A stretch of DNA of 57,232 nucleotides from Gemmatimonadaceae bacterium (GCA_019694735.1 JAIBBJ010000148.1:1-57232); one strand, 5' to 3'; shown: positions 33,848 to 43,424, numbered from the stretch's first letter. Notes: generated from the letters alone by a model not told the origin. Translations and numbers: made by a program.

Positions 33848-36271
33848 CTAGAACTTCCGGCTGTATCCCACGCGAATCACCTGGGTCTCCAGGTAGTCCA
33901 CGCTCGTCAGTCGAAAGCCGGTCCCCCGGATCGTCCGCCGCACCTGCATCGTGTTGAACAGGTCGGTGGCGTTGAAGATGATCTCCCCCTTGCCGCGCTG
34001 GACGCTGCGTCGGACACCGACATCGAGGGCGTAGCGGTCGCCGATCCGTCCCTGCGGCAGCAGGTCAGGCGCCAGCCACATTCCCGAAAGTCGCGTCTCC
34101 CAGCCTCGCTGGGACGTGATGTTCGCGTTGAGCTTCACGTTCCCCGAGATCAGCCGCTCGTTTGGCGCCGCATAGTTCACCGGCACCGGGTACCGGTTCA
34201 CCACGGAGAACGCGTCGAAGCGGTTCTCGTACACGCTCGCGTTGGCGCTCACGCGCACCTGGTCAGAGATCCCCTGCTGCCAGACCACCTCCGAGCCGGT
34301 GTTCCGGCTGCGCCCCGCGTTCTGGAAGACGTTGTACAGCAGGCGGCTCCCCGGGGCCTGGGTGGCGATGCGCGTGATGGTCCCGTCCACGAGGCGATGG
34401 AAGACGGCGAGGTAGAGGCTTCCCTGGCGCCAGCTGGCCTTGTAGCCGGCGTCGACCGAGGTCGTGAACTGGGGACGCAGCGCCGGATTGCCCACCTTGA
34501 TGAGCTCGGGCTCGTCGTACTTGGGGAAGATGCGGATGTCCACCTCGTTGGGACGGTCCACGCGCTGGCTGAAGAACAGCGACAGCTTGTTGCTGTCGTC
34601 GAGCTTCCACGCCGCGCGCACGTTGGGGAACAGCCGGTCGTAGCGGTAGCCGTCGCTGCGGTAGGTGTTGTGGTCCGGGTTGACCTCGTAGTCCACGTGC
34701 ACGGACTCGAAGCGCAGTCCGCCCTCCAGCTCGAGCGACGGGCCCTCGTACACGTAGTTCGCGTACAGGGCGGGGATCGTCTCGCGATAGTCCGCCCACC
34801 CTCCGGCGCCCGGGTCGATGACCGACGCCACCCCGGGCCTGAAGCGCATGTTCACCGGGATGGACCGCCGGCGTCCCTTGAACCCCGCCTCGACGCGCCC
34901 CTGCCGCAGCGGACGCGTGTAGTCCAGGTTGAGGTCCACCACGTGCTCGTCGGACAGCAGCTTGAACGCGTCGGTCCCCGTCAGCGTGGGCAGCGTGTTG
35001 GTGAAGTCGTACCGCTCGTCCTCGCGATGGAACGAGTAGTTCCCCGTCACCAGCAGCTTGTGGCCCGGCTGCAGGAAGGCGTGGGTGAGCACCGCCGTCC
35101 CGAAGGCCGTGTACTTCACCTCGTCCTCGAGGAACTGCCAGAGCCGATCGCGGGAGGCGGGCGTCGCGGTCCCGTTGAAGTACGGGTTGTCACCCCAGTC
35201 GAGGATCTTCTCCCGGTTGAACAGGCCGGAGACGGTGAGCGTGTTCCGGCCATCGATGGCGTGGTCCACCCCGACATTGAGCGTGGCATAGTCGGTGCGG
35301 CGGTTGCGCTTGACCTGCTGGAGCACCACCGAGCCGTCGTCATACGTCCGCGTGGCGAACTCGTTCCGGTTCAGCGTCGGGGCATACAGCCAGTCGGCCT
35401 GCAGGAAGGCGTTGTTGGCGCCCTTGCGCCGATTGAGTGCGAGCGACGGGTTGACCTTGGGGGTCCGCTGGAACTGCGGGCGGATGGTGGGGAGGTTCTC
35501 GCGCCGCACCCACAACGCCCCGGCGCCCCCGACCAGGCCGACCTTGCCGTTCACCCCCTCCTGGTCCTGCTTGCGCAGGACGAGGTTGATGACCCCCGCG
35601 CTGGCGTTCGCGTCGTACCGGGCGCCCGGGTTGCTGATGATCTCGATGCGCTCGATGGCCGAGGCCGGGAGGTTCTCGAGCCCCGCCTGTGAGCCGTAGC
35701 CGGTGAGCGCCGTCTGCTTGCCGTCGATGAGCACCGCGACCTTGTCGCTGCCCCGCAGCTGCACGCGGCCGTCCTGCCCCAGGGTCACCCCGGGCAGGGC
35801 GGCCATGGCCTGCAGGGCCGAGCCGCCGACCTGGCTGACGTTGTCGGCCACCGAGTACGACTTCCGGTCCATCGCGGACGCGACCTCATCGGCGCGGGCC
35901 AAGACGGCCACGGCCCCCAGGGCCTGCGTGACCGGATCCAGGGCGAGCACGCCCAGGTCGAGGAAGGGACTCAGTTCGCCCACGAGGACCCGCTGCCGAA
36001 GCGGCCGAAAGCCGATGCGGCGTGCCTCGAGCAGGTACGTCCCCTTGGTCAGCCCCGAGAACGAGAAGGCTCCGGTGGCGTCGGTCAGCCGCCCGCCCAC
36101 CAGCGCACTGTCGCGCTCGGTGCGGAGTTGGACGACGAGGAAGGGAATGGCCGCCTTGCTCTGCGCGTCCTGCACCCGGCCGGAGATGGTGACCGCGACC
36201 GCCTGTCCCAGGAGCCGATGGGGCGGCAACAGCAGGGCGAGCAGAAGGAGAGATGCGAGGCGCGAAGGCAA
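33848..36271 (-). CDS. TonB-dependent outer-membrane receptor
   Basis: An 807-residue protein: a signal peptide (SLLLLALLLPPHRLLGQA), a carboxypeptidase-regulatory-like domain (VTISGRVQDAQSKAAIPFLV; GTYLLEARRIGFRPLRQRVL), a plug domain (GVTLGQDGRVQLRGSDKVAV; ENLPASAIERIEIISNPGARYD) and a long barrel ending VIRVGYSRKF with a terminal Phe. The layout fits the CirA/OMP_b-brl_3 type of receptor. I chose TTG 36271 to begin at the signal peptide; the frame stays open to 36493 but the extra residues look random. The substrate is unknown. Confidence 0.85.
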   Translation of the reverse strand: MPSRLASLLLLALLLPPHRLLGQAVAVTISGRVQDAQSKAAIPFLVVQLRTERDSALVGGRLTDATGAFSFSGLTKGTYLLEARRIGFRPLRQRVLVGELSPFLDLGVLALDPVTQALGAVAVLARADEVASAMDRKSYSVADNVSQVGGSALQAMAALPGVTLGQDGRVQLRGSDKVAVLIDGKQTALTGYGSQAGLENLPASAIERIEIISNPGARYDANASAGVINLVLRKQDQEGVNGKVGLVGGAGALWVRRENLPTIRPQFQRTPKVNPSLALNRRKGANNAFLQADWLYAPTLNRNEFATRTYDDGSVVLQQVKRNRRTDYATLNVGVDHAIDGRNTLTVSGLFNREKILDWGDNPYFNGTATPASRDRLWQFLEDEVKYTAFGTAVLTHAFLQPGHKLLVTGNYSFHREDERYDFTNTLPTLTGTDAFKLLSDEHVVDLNLDYTRPLRQGRVEAGFKGRRRSIPVNMRFRPGVASVIDPGAGGWADYRETIPALYANYVYEGPSLELEGGLRFESVHVDYEVNPDHNTYRSDGYRYDRLFPNVRAAWKLDDSNKLSLFFSQRVDRPNEVDIRIFPKYDEPELIKVGNPALRPQFTTSVDAGYKASWRQGSLYLAVFHRLVDGTITRIATQAPGSRLLYNVFQNAGRSRNTGSEVVWQQGISDQVRVSANASVYENRFDAFSVVNRYPVPVNYAAPNERLISGNVKLNANITSQRGWETRLSGMWLAPDLLPQGRIGDRYALDVGVRRSVQRGKGEIIFNATDLFNTMQVRRTIRGTGFRLTSVDYLETQVIRVGYSRKF

Positions 36272-36527
36272 GGTGGTCTCGGCTGAGGGGGTCGCGCGCG
36301 CCGGTCGCGCGCGCCGCTGCACCGCGTACGCAGGGCGGACGAAATCTGCTGTGTGCAGCGCGCGCCGAGCGAACGAGACAGTTGGTGCACATGGCCGGTC
36401 AGGGTGGCGGGTTAGCGGCCCCGACCTCATCGTAGTTGAGGGTCGGCCGGGTCGCGGCGTTTTGCGTGTCCCCTCATGGCGCGGCACATCCATGAAGCAG
36501 TAGCCCGTCCGTCAATCGGAGGCTCAA

Positions 36528-37133
36528 GTGAACCGCGCGTCCATTGCGTTCCTCCTGATCCCTATCGTCTGCGCGGCGTCCTGCGCTCGCGGGCGCGCGT
36601 TGCGGGACGCGAGTGACGTCACCGTTCCGCGCCTCCGCATGGTCGGCACCGACCTCGCGATGCGATCCGGGCCCGAGCTGCGGGGGCTGCCGCCGGACCA
36701 GCGCTTTCGATTCATCTCGCCTGATTCCCTCGTGACGGGCGTTGCCGCAGCAGACATAGCGTCAATCGAGGAGCCGCATGTCGCGGAGTTGCGGAAGACA
36801 TTTGCCACGGTGATGGGGAACGGACGGTGGGTGGAGTCGGACGACTCGGCGCAGTTCGACGTGACGATCTTCACGACGTCGCGCACGAAGATGCAGCCCG
36901 CGAGCCGCACGCGACTGGAGCAGGAGCTTTCGACATGCGGCGACCGTTCGACGGGACCGGTCTTGATCTGGTGCCCCGACGCCTCCCTCCACTACACGGA
37001 GTCCTGGCTCACGGTGGTCACCACGTTCCACATCATTCGGCGTCGCTCCGACGGCGCGGTGCGAGTGTGGCGGGGCTCGTCTCGGGTCGATGCCGAACTG
37101 CTCGAGATGCTCCGCACAGGCCAGGGCAGATGA
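36528..37133 (+). CDS. Putative lipoprotein
   Basis: A 201-residue protein starting MNRASIAFLLIPIVCAASCA, with a lipobox-like end at Cys 19. The body has SAQFDVTIFTTSRTKMQPA and HYTESWLTVVTTFHIIRRRS, then VRVWRGSSRVD, similar in plan to DUF4136-type lipoproteins but too weak to name. The GTG start has GGAGG 5 bases upstream. Two cysteines in STCGDRSTGPVLIWCPD may form a disulfide. The next gene overlaps it (ATGA). Confidence 0.6.
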   Translation: MNRASIAFLLIPIVCAASCARGRALRDASDVTVPRLRMVGTDLAMRSGPELRGLPPDQRFRFISPDSLVTGVAAADIASIEEPHVAELRKTFATVMGNGRWVESDDSAQFDVTIFTTSRTKMQPASRTRLEQELSTCGDRSTGPVLIWCPDASLHYTESWLTVVTTFHIIRRRSDGAVRVWRGSSRVDAELLEMLRTGQGR

Positions 37134-37603
37134 GCGGCGAGCGGGCTGCCTGGGGGGCCGGTGCGAGCAGCCGCAACGTGCCCGTCAGCACGGCGCCGCG
37201 GAAGCGCGTGCGCGTCAGCTGGACGCCCCTGGCCTGCACCGCGGCACTCGTTGCGGCCTGCGCGTCCGAGCACCGCCCTCGGGTCACGCTCGAGGTCGGC
37301 GCGCGCACGCCTGCCCCCAGCTTCATCATCGATGCCCCCGTCGCGCCGCACTTCATCGACGTCGAGCGAGCATCGGGACGACCTGGTCGCGCGGGAGACA
37401 CCTCGTTCTGGCGCCTCGTGCGACGCGCCGACACGACGGTGACGCCACCCATCCACCTCGTGTACGGCACGGTGCCGCCCGGATACCGGTCCGTCGCACC
37501 GGCCGCCATGCTGTTCCCGGCGGAGTACCGGGTGCGGGTGAGGTACGTGCATGACATCAGCACCCTCACGTTCTCGGTGCACGCCGACGGCTCCGTCCGC
37601 TGA
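37130..37603 (+). CDS. Hypothetical secreted protein
   Basis: A 157-residue protein with a membrane-targeting stretch near residues 32-46 (TPLACTAALVAACASEH; possible lipobox AACAS). It contains FIIDAPVAPHFIDVERASG, IHLVYGTVPPGYRSVAPAAM and LFPAEYRVRVRYVHDISTLT. I do not recognise the family. It overlaps the lipoprotein gene before it by 4 bases, so the two are probably co-expressed. Confidence 0.6.
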   Translation: MSGERAAWGAGASSRNVPVSTAPRKRVRVSWTPLACTAALVAACASEHRPRVTLEVGARTPAPSFIIDAPVAPHFIDVERASGRPGRAGDTSFWRLVRRADTTVTPPIHLVYGTVPPGYRSVAPAAMLFPAEYRVRVRYVHDISTLTFSVHADGSVR

Positions 37604-37773
37604 ACCCGCTGCGCGCCGCGCCCCACCTCCACTCCGCATCCGCCGATGGCCGCCGCCCCTGACCACCATCCCGCTCGGCCCCGAGGCGACTTCCTCCCTG
37701 GCGAGGCGCGGCTCGTGCGGATCGTCCGCGAGCCTGATTCGACGCCACCGGTGCCCGCAACGACGCGCGCGAC

Positions 37774-38358
37774 ATGACGACGCCGTCGCCCACCGACGCC
37801 GGCATCCGCACCGGATCCGAGATCCGGTCCGCCCTCCGGGCGCTGCACGACGAGAGTGCGGCGTACTGGGGGTCGCTCGACACCCGGACGTTCCTCGCGC
37901 CGGTCGGCGCCGCGTGGTCGCCCGCGGACAACGTCCGGCACCTGACCAAGTCGGTCCGCGCCGTGACGCAGGCGCTGCGGTTGCCGCGCCTCGTCCTGTG
38001 GATCGCGTTCGGCCGGGCCGGCGCGCCGTCGCGGTCGTACGACGCGGTGCGGGAGGACTACCGGGCCCGCCTCGTTCGCGGCGCGAGCGCGGGGCGATTC
38101 GCGCCGCGCCCCCAGGCGGCGGCGCCCGCCCCGGAGGCGGCCCGCGCGCGCATCATGGCGTCGCACGCCGCTGCCATCGAGGCGTTGTGCGCCGCCATCG
38201 CGCGGTGGCCTGAACCGGCGCTCGATGCGCACCGACTGCCGCATCCCCTGATCGGCCGACTGACCGTCCGCGAGATGCTGCTCTTCACCGTCTATCACAA
38301 CCGGCATCATCTCGCGAACGTGCAGCGGCGCTTCGCGGGCGCCGCCGTTCGCGCCTGA
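37774..38358 (+). CDS. DinB-superfamily protein
   Basis: A 194-residue four-helix protein: SALRALHDESAAYWGSLDTR, WSPADNVRHLTKSVRAVTQA with the first metal His, and LTVREMLLFTVYHNRHHLAN with the later His pair. DinB/DUF664-type proteins bind a metal with three histidines, and some are thiol-dependent transferases. There is no operon partner; about 170 bases without a gene lie upstream. Confidence 0.75.
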   Translation: MTTPSPTDAGIRTGSEIRSALRALHDESAAYWGSLDTRTFLAPVGAAWSPADNVRHLTKSVRAVTQALRLPRLVLWIAFGRAGAPSRSYDAVREDYRARLVRGASAGRFAPRPQAAAPAPEAARARIMASHAAAIEALCAAIARWPEPALDAHRLPHPLIGRLTVREMLLFTVYHNRHHLANVQRRFAGAAVRA

Positions 38359-38503
38359 CGGACGGTAGCGACCGCTGGCGCCTGGACGGTGGCGCGGCAC
38401 CGGTCCAGGGCTCATCGTACTGTCCGCCCGCCCACACCGGCCCCGGAAGACCCGCGTGCAGTCCACTCCCCCCGCCGGCGTGCTCGACGCCGGAACGCGC
38501 CCC

Positions 38504-39706
38504 ATGCCTCGCCCTCTCCGCCTCTTCGTGCTCACGCGCTCGCTCACGCGCGCACTCACGCTCTTGCTCCCCCTCAGCGCCTGCGCGCCCCGCCCCGCCG
38601 CCCCCGCCGCCCCCCGCATCCCCACCGCCGCTCAGGTGGACAGCACCGCACGCGCCCTGATGCAGCGCGAGCACGTGCAGGGCCTCGCGCTCGCCGTCAT
38701 CGACACCGGGGCCGTCATGCACGTCGCCGCGTACGGCGTGCGGAACGCCGCCGGCGATCCGCTCACACCCCGGACCGTGATGTACGGCGCGTCCCTCACC
38801 AAGACCGCGTTCGCCTACCTCGTGCTGCAACTCGTGGACGAGGGCCGGCTCGACCTCGACGCTTCCATCGCCACTCTGCTCCCGCGGCCGCTGCCGGAGT
38901 ACGAGGACTATCGCGACCTCGCCGGCGATCCCCGCTGGAAGGCCCTCACCATGCGGATCCTGCTCACGCACACCACGGGGTTCGCCAACTTCCGCTGGCT
39001 CGAGTCGGACGGGAGACTCCGCTTCCACTCGGACCCCGGCACGCGGTACGGCTACTCCGGCGAGGGACTCTACATCGCGCAGCTCGTGCTCGAGGAGGGG
39101 CTGCGGCTCGATGTCGGGCGCGAGATGCAGCAGCGCCTCTTCGACCGCTTCGGCATGACGCGGACCGCGATGCAGTGGCGCCCCGACTTCCGCCCGGACC
39201 TCGCGGACGGCTTCAAGGCGGACGGGACGCCGGAGCCGCACGACGAGCGGTCGAGCGTGAGCGCCGCCGGGTCGATGGACACCGACATCGCCGACCAGGC
39301 GCGGCTCTGGGCCGCGATCGTGCGCGGCGACGGCCTCAGCCGCGCCGCGCGCGCCGAGCTCGTGCGCCCGCAGGCGCCGATCACCTCGGCGCATCAGTTC
39401 CCGACGCTGGCACCGGAGACGGACCCCGCGAATGCCGCCATCGGCCTCGCGGCCGGGCTGGGCCTCGTGACCTTCCGCGGCCCGCGCGGCGCGGCGTGGT
39501 TCAAGGGCGGGCACAACGACTGGACCGGCAACATGGTCGTCTGCGTCGAGCAGGAACGCCGCTGCCTGGTGATGCTCTCGAACGACGTGCGCGCCGAGCG
39601 CCTGTATCCGGACCTGGTCCGCGCCGTGCTCGGCGACGTCGGGATGCCGTGGCGGTGGGAGTACGAGTGGTTCACGCAGGACAGCACGGCGGACCACGCG
39701 CCGTAG
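38504..39706 (+). CDS. Beta-lactamase-family serine hydrolase, lipoprotein
   Basis: A 400-residue protein with a lipoprotein signal (LTLLLPLSACAP). The class C beta-lactamase/esterase core has catalytic Ser and Lys in YGASLTKTAFAYLVLQL, Tyr in TRYGYSGEGLYIAQL, and WFKGGHNDW near the third motif. LLTHTTGFANF is also typical. Such proteins are usually esterases or peptidases rather than drug-resistance enzymes. I chose ATG 38504 so that the signal peptide is at the N terminus; a GTG at 38456 adds 16 residues. Confidence 0.88.
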   Translation: MPRPLRLFVLTRSLTRALTLLLPLSACAPRPAAPAAPRIPTAAQVDSTARALMQREHVQGLALAVIDTGAVMHVAAYGVRNAAGDPLTPRTVMYGASLTKTAFAYLVLQLVDEGRLDLDASIATLLPRPLPEYEDYRDLAGDPRWKALTMRILLTHTTGFANFRWLESDGRLRFHSDPGTRYGYSGEGLYIAQLVLEEGLRLDVGREMQQRLFDRFGMTRTAMQWRPDFRPDLADGFKADGTPEPHDERSSVSAAGSMDTDIADQARLWAAIVRGDGLSRAARAELVRPQAPITSAHQFPTLAPETDPANAAIGLAAGLGLVTFRGPRGAAWFKGGHNDWTGNMVVCVEQERRCLVMLSNDVRAERLYPDLVRAVLGDVGMPWRWEYEWFTQDSTADHAP

Positions 39707-39797
39707 CCGGGGAGAGCGGCGGCGCGCCCGGGTGGCGACCACCCGGTCCCGCGCGCATCGTACCGCACCCTGCTCCGCTCCCCGTCGCCCGTCCGCC

Positions 39798-40256
39798 ATG
39801 AGCCCCGCCGCCCCGAAGGTGACCCACACCCTCCGCCTGCACCTCCGCGTCGTCGGTTCCCCCGCTGGCGTGCGCTGGGCCGTGCAGCTCGGCAAGGACG
39901 GCCTCCTCGCGCCCACCGCGCAGCGCTCGACCGAGGCGGAATTCGAGATCCCGCTCGAGCTCGTCTCCGTGCCGGGCGGCGAGGCGAAGCTCCGCGGCCC
40001 GGCGATGCAGGGGCCGCGCGGCGGCCGCTTCGTCTATCTCACCGTCGGCAGCCGCGCCGGCGATCCCGCGTCGCCGTGGAACCGGCGCGCGAAGGTCTCG
40101 CTGGAGCACCTCCCGCTCGACGCCATCCTCGCGCGCCCGGCGGACACGCCCGTGGCGCTGGTGGGCGAGATCGGCGGCACCGCGAAGGACGGCGGGCCCG
40201 CCTGCGCCTCGGTGCCGCTGCTCGGCGGGACGTGGGTGCTGGCGGACCGCCGCTGA
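39798..40256 (+). CDS. DUF5990-like protein
   Basis: A 152-residue protein: HTLRLHLRVVGSPAGVRWAV, LGKDGLLAPTAQRS, FEIPLELVSVPGGEAKLRGP, RFVYLTVGSRAGDPASPWNR and RAKVSLEHLPLDAIL. This is the pattern of DUF5990 proteins, whose function is unknown. It is the last plus-strand gene before the 21-base repeat array. Confidence 0.65.
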   Translation: MSPAAPKVTHTLRLHLRVVGSPAGVRWAVQLGKDGLLAPTAQRSTEAEFEIPLELVSVPGGEAKLRGPAMQGPRGGRFVYLTVGSRAGDPASPWNRRAKVSLEHLPLDAILARPADTPVALVGEIGGTAKDGGPACASVPLLGGTWVLADRR

Positions 40257-40419
40257 TCCGGCGGCGTCGCGGGCGGGCCGCATGAACGACCGTGCCACGC
40301 ACGGGGTACGGCCGCCGCGCATCGGCCTTCCCGGACGAAGGCCTGTGGTGCCGCCCCCACATTCTCATCCGTGCGGCCCGCGGAAGGGCGTTCCCGCCGA
40401 CTTGAGTCGCGCGCTCGCT

Positions 40420-41364
40420 TGCGGCACTCGCGCGATCGTGTGCGGCACTCGCGCGTCGGCGAGCGGGAATCGCGCATCAGCGAGCGCGAGTCGCGCGTGC
40501 GGTCGCGGCACTCGCGCGTCCGGTGGCGAGCGTGCGTGTCCGCCCGCTGCGGTCGCGCGTCAGCGAGCGCGGGTCGCGCGTGATCTCGCGGCGGTCGCGT
40601 GAACGGTCGCGGGAATTCCGCGTCCGATTGCGGGAGCGGGCGGATCGGCCGCTCAAGTCGCGCGTCGGCGTTCCGAAGTGCCTCGAACGGTCGCGCGGGT
40701 CGCGTCGCGGTCCGTTCAGGTCGCTCGATCGCGTGTGTGAGCGGGTTCGTCGGACGCGCGGGTCACGTGAACGGTCGCGGCGCTCGGTCGGCGCGTTGTT
40801 CGGGCAGGTCGGCGCGAAGTTCGTTGAGAATGAACGGCTTCTCGTTCGACGCGAGAGCGAGCGAGACCTCCGCGTCAGCGCGCGGCACCTGCGCGACCGC
40901 GAGCGGCATCTCCGTGATCGCGCGCGAGACCTGAGTGTCAGCGCGCGAGACCTCCACGACCGCGTGCGGCGAGGACGTGACCGCTCCGAACGCCGCGTGT
41001 CCGCGCGCGGGAGGCACGCGTAGGTGCGCGGGAAGCGCGCGTCCGCCCGCGCATTCGACGTGGCGGTTCGCTTCGCCCAGCTGGAACGGCGCGCGTCGAG
41101 GGTGGCGGGCGTCTCGCATGTGTCGGCCGGTGCGAATCGGAGGTTGGCCGGTCGCTACGGGAGGTCGGCGATCGTCAACGAGAGGTCGGCTGGCCGCATC
41201 AGGAGCTTGACCGGCCGAACCACTAGGTCGGCGCGACTCCACTGGAGGTCGGCGCGCGTGAACGGGAGGTTGGCCCGCGCGAACGGGAGGTTGGCCGGCG
41301 CGAACGGGAGGTTGGCTGACGCGAACGGGAGGTTGGCCGGCGCGAACGGGAGGTTGGCCGCGCG
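40420..41364. repeat. Degenerate 21-base repeat array, 45 units in constant register
   Basis: Units of 21 bases can be laid end to end from 40420 to 41364 without a phase shift. Early units resemble TGCGGCACTCGCGCGTCGGC, middle units GCGAGACCTCCGCGTCAGCG and late units GAACGGGAGGTTGGCCGGCG (each one base short of full). The distance between anchor units at 40420 and 41134 is 714, exactly 34 x 21. Units at about 40987-41133 are hard to recognise. Because 21 is three codons times seven, several frames stay open; one plus-strand frame from 40523 to 41536 has a single TAG at 41021. I see no convincing gene here. The array fills the space between two convergent genes. Confidence 0.8.
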
Positions 41365-41384
41365 CTCGCCGACCCTCCCTTCAT

Positions 41385-41975
41385 TCAATTGCCGCGCCGA
41401 TACACCACGCGGTAGCGCAGCGGATCCGGCAGCTGCGGGCTCCGCACCTCGACCGCCACGGTCAGCGTGCGCCCGTCGGCGGAGAGCGTCCACGTGTTGG
41501 TGCGCGACCCATCGCCCGGCTGGTACGTCTCGCTGAACTCGGGTCCGGCGGCACCGGCGCGTGCCGACGCGCGATAGCTCATGTCCTCGCCGCGGCGGTC
41601 GCGGTAGGGCGCGGGCGGGCCGCCGAGCCGGGCGCGCGCGGGCGGACCGCCGGCCCAGACCGTCTCCACCGTGTCCTGCCTGAGCCGCAGCTCCACGACG
41701 GGCGCGGCGCGATTCACGGTCCGCAGGCGTGAGCGCGCGATGGGGCGCGTGACGAAGTTCATCGGCGCGACGGTCCGCTCGATCGCTGCCGGGATGTCGT
41801 CGCTCGCGGCGCTGTCGAGCACCCATCGGCCGGCGAGCCGCTCGACCGGTGCGCTGCCGGTCGCCTGCCTCCACGGCGCCGGCGGCCGCGGCGTCGCCGG
41901 CGCCACGGGTGGCGTGGACGTGGCCGCGAGGAGCGAGAGGCCGAGGGCGAACGGGACAAAGGACGCGAGGGACAC
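41385..41975 (-). CDS. Hypothetical secreted protein
   Basis: A 196-residue protein with a signal peptide (SLASFVPFALGLSLLAATS). The mature part has LAGRWVLDSAASDDIPAAIE, VVELRLRQDTVETVWAGG and NTWTLSADGRTLTVAVEVRS, a beta-rich fold of the kind that reads 'weight/colour-response' in lipocalin-like proteins; no firm family. I chose GTG 41975, with GAGG 5 bases upstream. Its 3' end lies 20 bases from the repeat array. Confidence 0.6.
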   Translation of the reverse strand: MSLASFVPFALGLSLLAATSTPPVAPATPRPPAPWRQATGSAPVERLAGRWVLDSAASDDIPAAIERTVAPMNFVTRPIARSRLRTVNRAAPVVELRLRQDTVETVWAGGPPARARLGGPPAPYRDRRGEDMSYRASARAGAAGPEFSETYQPGDGSRTNTWTLSADGRTLTVAVEVRSPQLPDPLRYRVVYRRGN

Positions 41976-42170
41976 GGGAACCTCGATGGGGTTGGCCTGC
42001 GGGGACGAGCGCCGGGCGCCGCTCGGGGGTTCCCGCCATCGAGCGTCGCCGATCGCGGCGCGAGCCATGGCGGCCCGGCAGCCCCGGCCTCAAGTTGCGA
42101 GGGCGACCGGCCCTCACGCGAGGCGTATCCGCTGACCTTCTCCCTGACCTCCCGTAACGCCTCCAACTGG

Positions 42171-42575
42171 GTGGACCGCGGCGCACCCGCGCTGCCGGTC
42201 CTGCAGCGGATGCTCGCGTACTTCTTCGAGCGCCATGAGCCGGCCGACGCGGCGTGGCTCTCGGCGGCGGCGGCCGACGTGTTCGGGATGGTGGCCGCCG
42301 ACGCGACCGACATCCAGATCGCGGGCTACCTCAAGAGCATCGCGCGCACGCAGGGGATCCCGTTCCCGCCGAAGGCGCGGCTCACGAGCATCGCGCTCTG
42401 GCACATCGCGAAGGCCGCCCTCGTGCGCGACACCGCGACGCGCCTGCTCAACGCCGACCTCTCCGCCCACGTCCGGGAGGCGCCGTCGCTCGACCGATGG
42501 CTCGCCTCGCGCCTGCTCACACCCGAAGAGCTCGCCGAGTTCGAGCGTGAGGCGCCGGACCTCGGGGACGCGTAG
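42171..42575 (+). CDS. Hypothetical protein
   Basis: A 134-residue, mostly helical protein: LPVLQRMLAYFFERHEPADA, DIQIAGYLKSIARTQGIPFP and WLASRLLTPEELAEFEREAP. I do not recognise it. GTG 42171 is the first usable start seen, but the frame is open upstream (LTFSLTSRNASNWV), so the true start may be earlier with a rarer codon. Confidence 0.5.
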   Translation: MDRGAPALPVLQRMLAYFFERHEPADAAWLSAAAADVFGMVAADATDIQIAGYLKSIARTQGIPFPPKARLTSIALWHIAKAALVRDTATRLLNADLSAHVREAPSLDRWLASRLLTPEELAEFEREAPDLGDA

Positions 42576-42682
42576 CGCGACGCGCGGCGCACGGGACTGG
42601 CGGATGGCCGGTCCCTCCCGCATCGTAGGCCGTCGTAGGCGCGACGCCCCTGTCGCGCTTCCGTCGGGTGGAGGAGATCCGG

Positions 42683-42904
42683 ATGACCGAGCAGGAGATC
42701 CGTCGCGCGGAACTCGCGCCGCAACGCTACGGCGGCCTGATGCTGACCGCCCTGTTCGTGGTCGGCGCGGTCAGCGTCGCCCGCGAGGAGGGCTCCGTGC
42801 TGGCGGCGGCCCAGGAGCTCGCGTTCGCGGCGATCGCCTTCGCGTGGTCCTGGCGCGGCTGGCGACGCTCGCTCGCGTCACCGGACCCGGCAGCGGGCCG
42901 CTGA
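42683..42904 (+). CDS. Small membrane protein
   Basis: A 73-residue protein starting MTEQEIRRAELAPQRYGGLM with one or two hydrophobic segments (LTALFVVGAVSVA; ELAFAAIAFAWSWRGWRRSL). ATG 42683 has GGAGGAG 7 bases upstream. Family unknown. Confidence 0.5.
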   Translation: MTEQEIRRAELAPQRYGGLMLTALFVVGAVSVAREEGSVLAAAQELAFAAIAFAWSWRGWRRSLASPDPAAGR

Positions 42905-43024
42905 CCGGCGCCGTGCACGTCCACCCGTCCTGGCGAGGACCGGAGCCGCTTCTCGTGATGTGCCCGAGCGCTCCGCCACCGCATTGACGCCGCGCCGCCC
43001 AGCGAGGTAGCCTCCAAGGAGCCC

Positions 43025-43354
43025 ATGATGACCCTGCGCCTACGCCTCCTGCTCGCCGCGGCCGTCCTCGCGGCCGCCTGCGGAGACTCCGTCGGCCCGA
43101 TCGCGGACGCGCCGATCCCGGAGGTGGTCCTGGCGGGCGGCATCGACGGCACGGTGCGCTGGAACGGCATCGAGGGCGGCTTCTGGGCCGTGCAGACGCG
43201 GGACGGGACGTGGCTCGATCCGCACGCGTCCCTGCCCGCCGAGTTCCGCGTGGACGGCCTCGCCGTGCGACTGCGCGCGCGCACGCTCACGGGCGTGGGA
43301 TGCTTCCACATGGTCGGCCCGATCGTGGAGATCACCGCGATCCGCAGGCGGTAG
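43025..43354 (+). CDS. Small putative lipoprotein
   Basis: A 109-residue protein with a lipoprotein signal (LRLLLAAAVLAAACGDS; Cys 20). The mature part has GIDGTVRWNGIEGGFWAVQT and LRARTLTGVGCFHMVGPIVE. AGGAG precedes the ATG. The style is common for Gemmatimonadota lipoproteins; function unknown. Confidence 0.65.
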   Translation: MMTLRLRLLLAAAVLAAACGDSVGPIADAPIPEVVLAGGIDGTVRWNGIEGGFWAVQTRDGTWLDPHASLPAEFRVDGLAVRLRARTLTGVGCFHMVGPIVEITAIRRR

Positions 43355-43424
43355 CGCAGGCCGGGGCGCCAGCGCCCGGCACACGCTATCATCAGGGAGC
43401 ACCGCCACCCCGCCGGAGGCGACC

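Noticed and set aside
38389-39801. A 470-residue plus-strand open frame rich in Arg, Pro and Ala
   Set aside because: It is a shadow of the serine-hydrolase gene at 38504-39706, which has clear catalytic motifs; the shadow has no domain pattern.
40420-41364. The 21-base array as a CRISPR array
   Set aside because: Units abut without unique spacers, drift in sequence along the array, and no cas gene is near.
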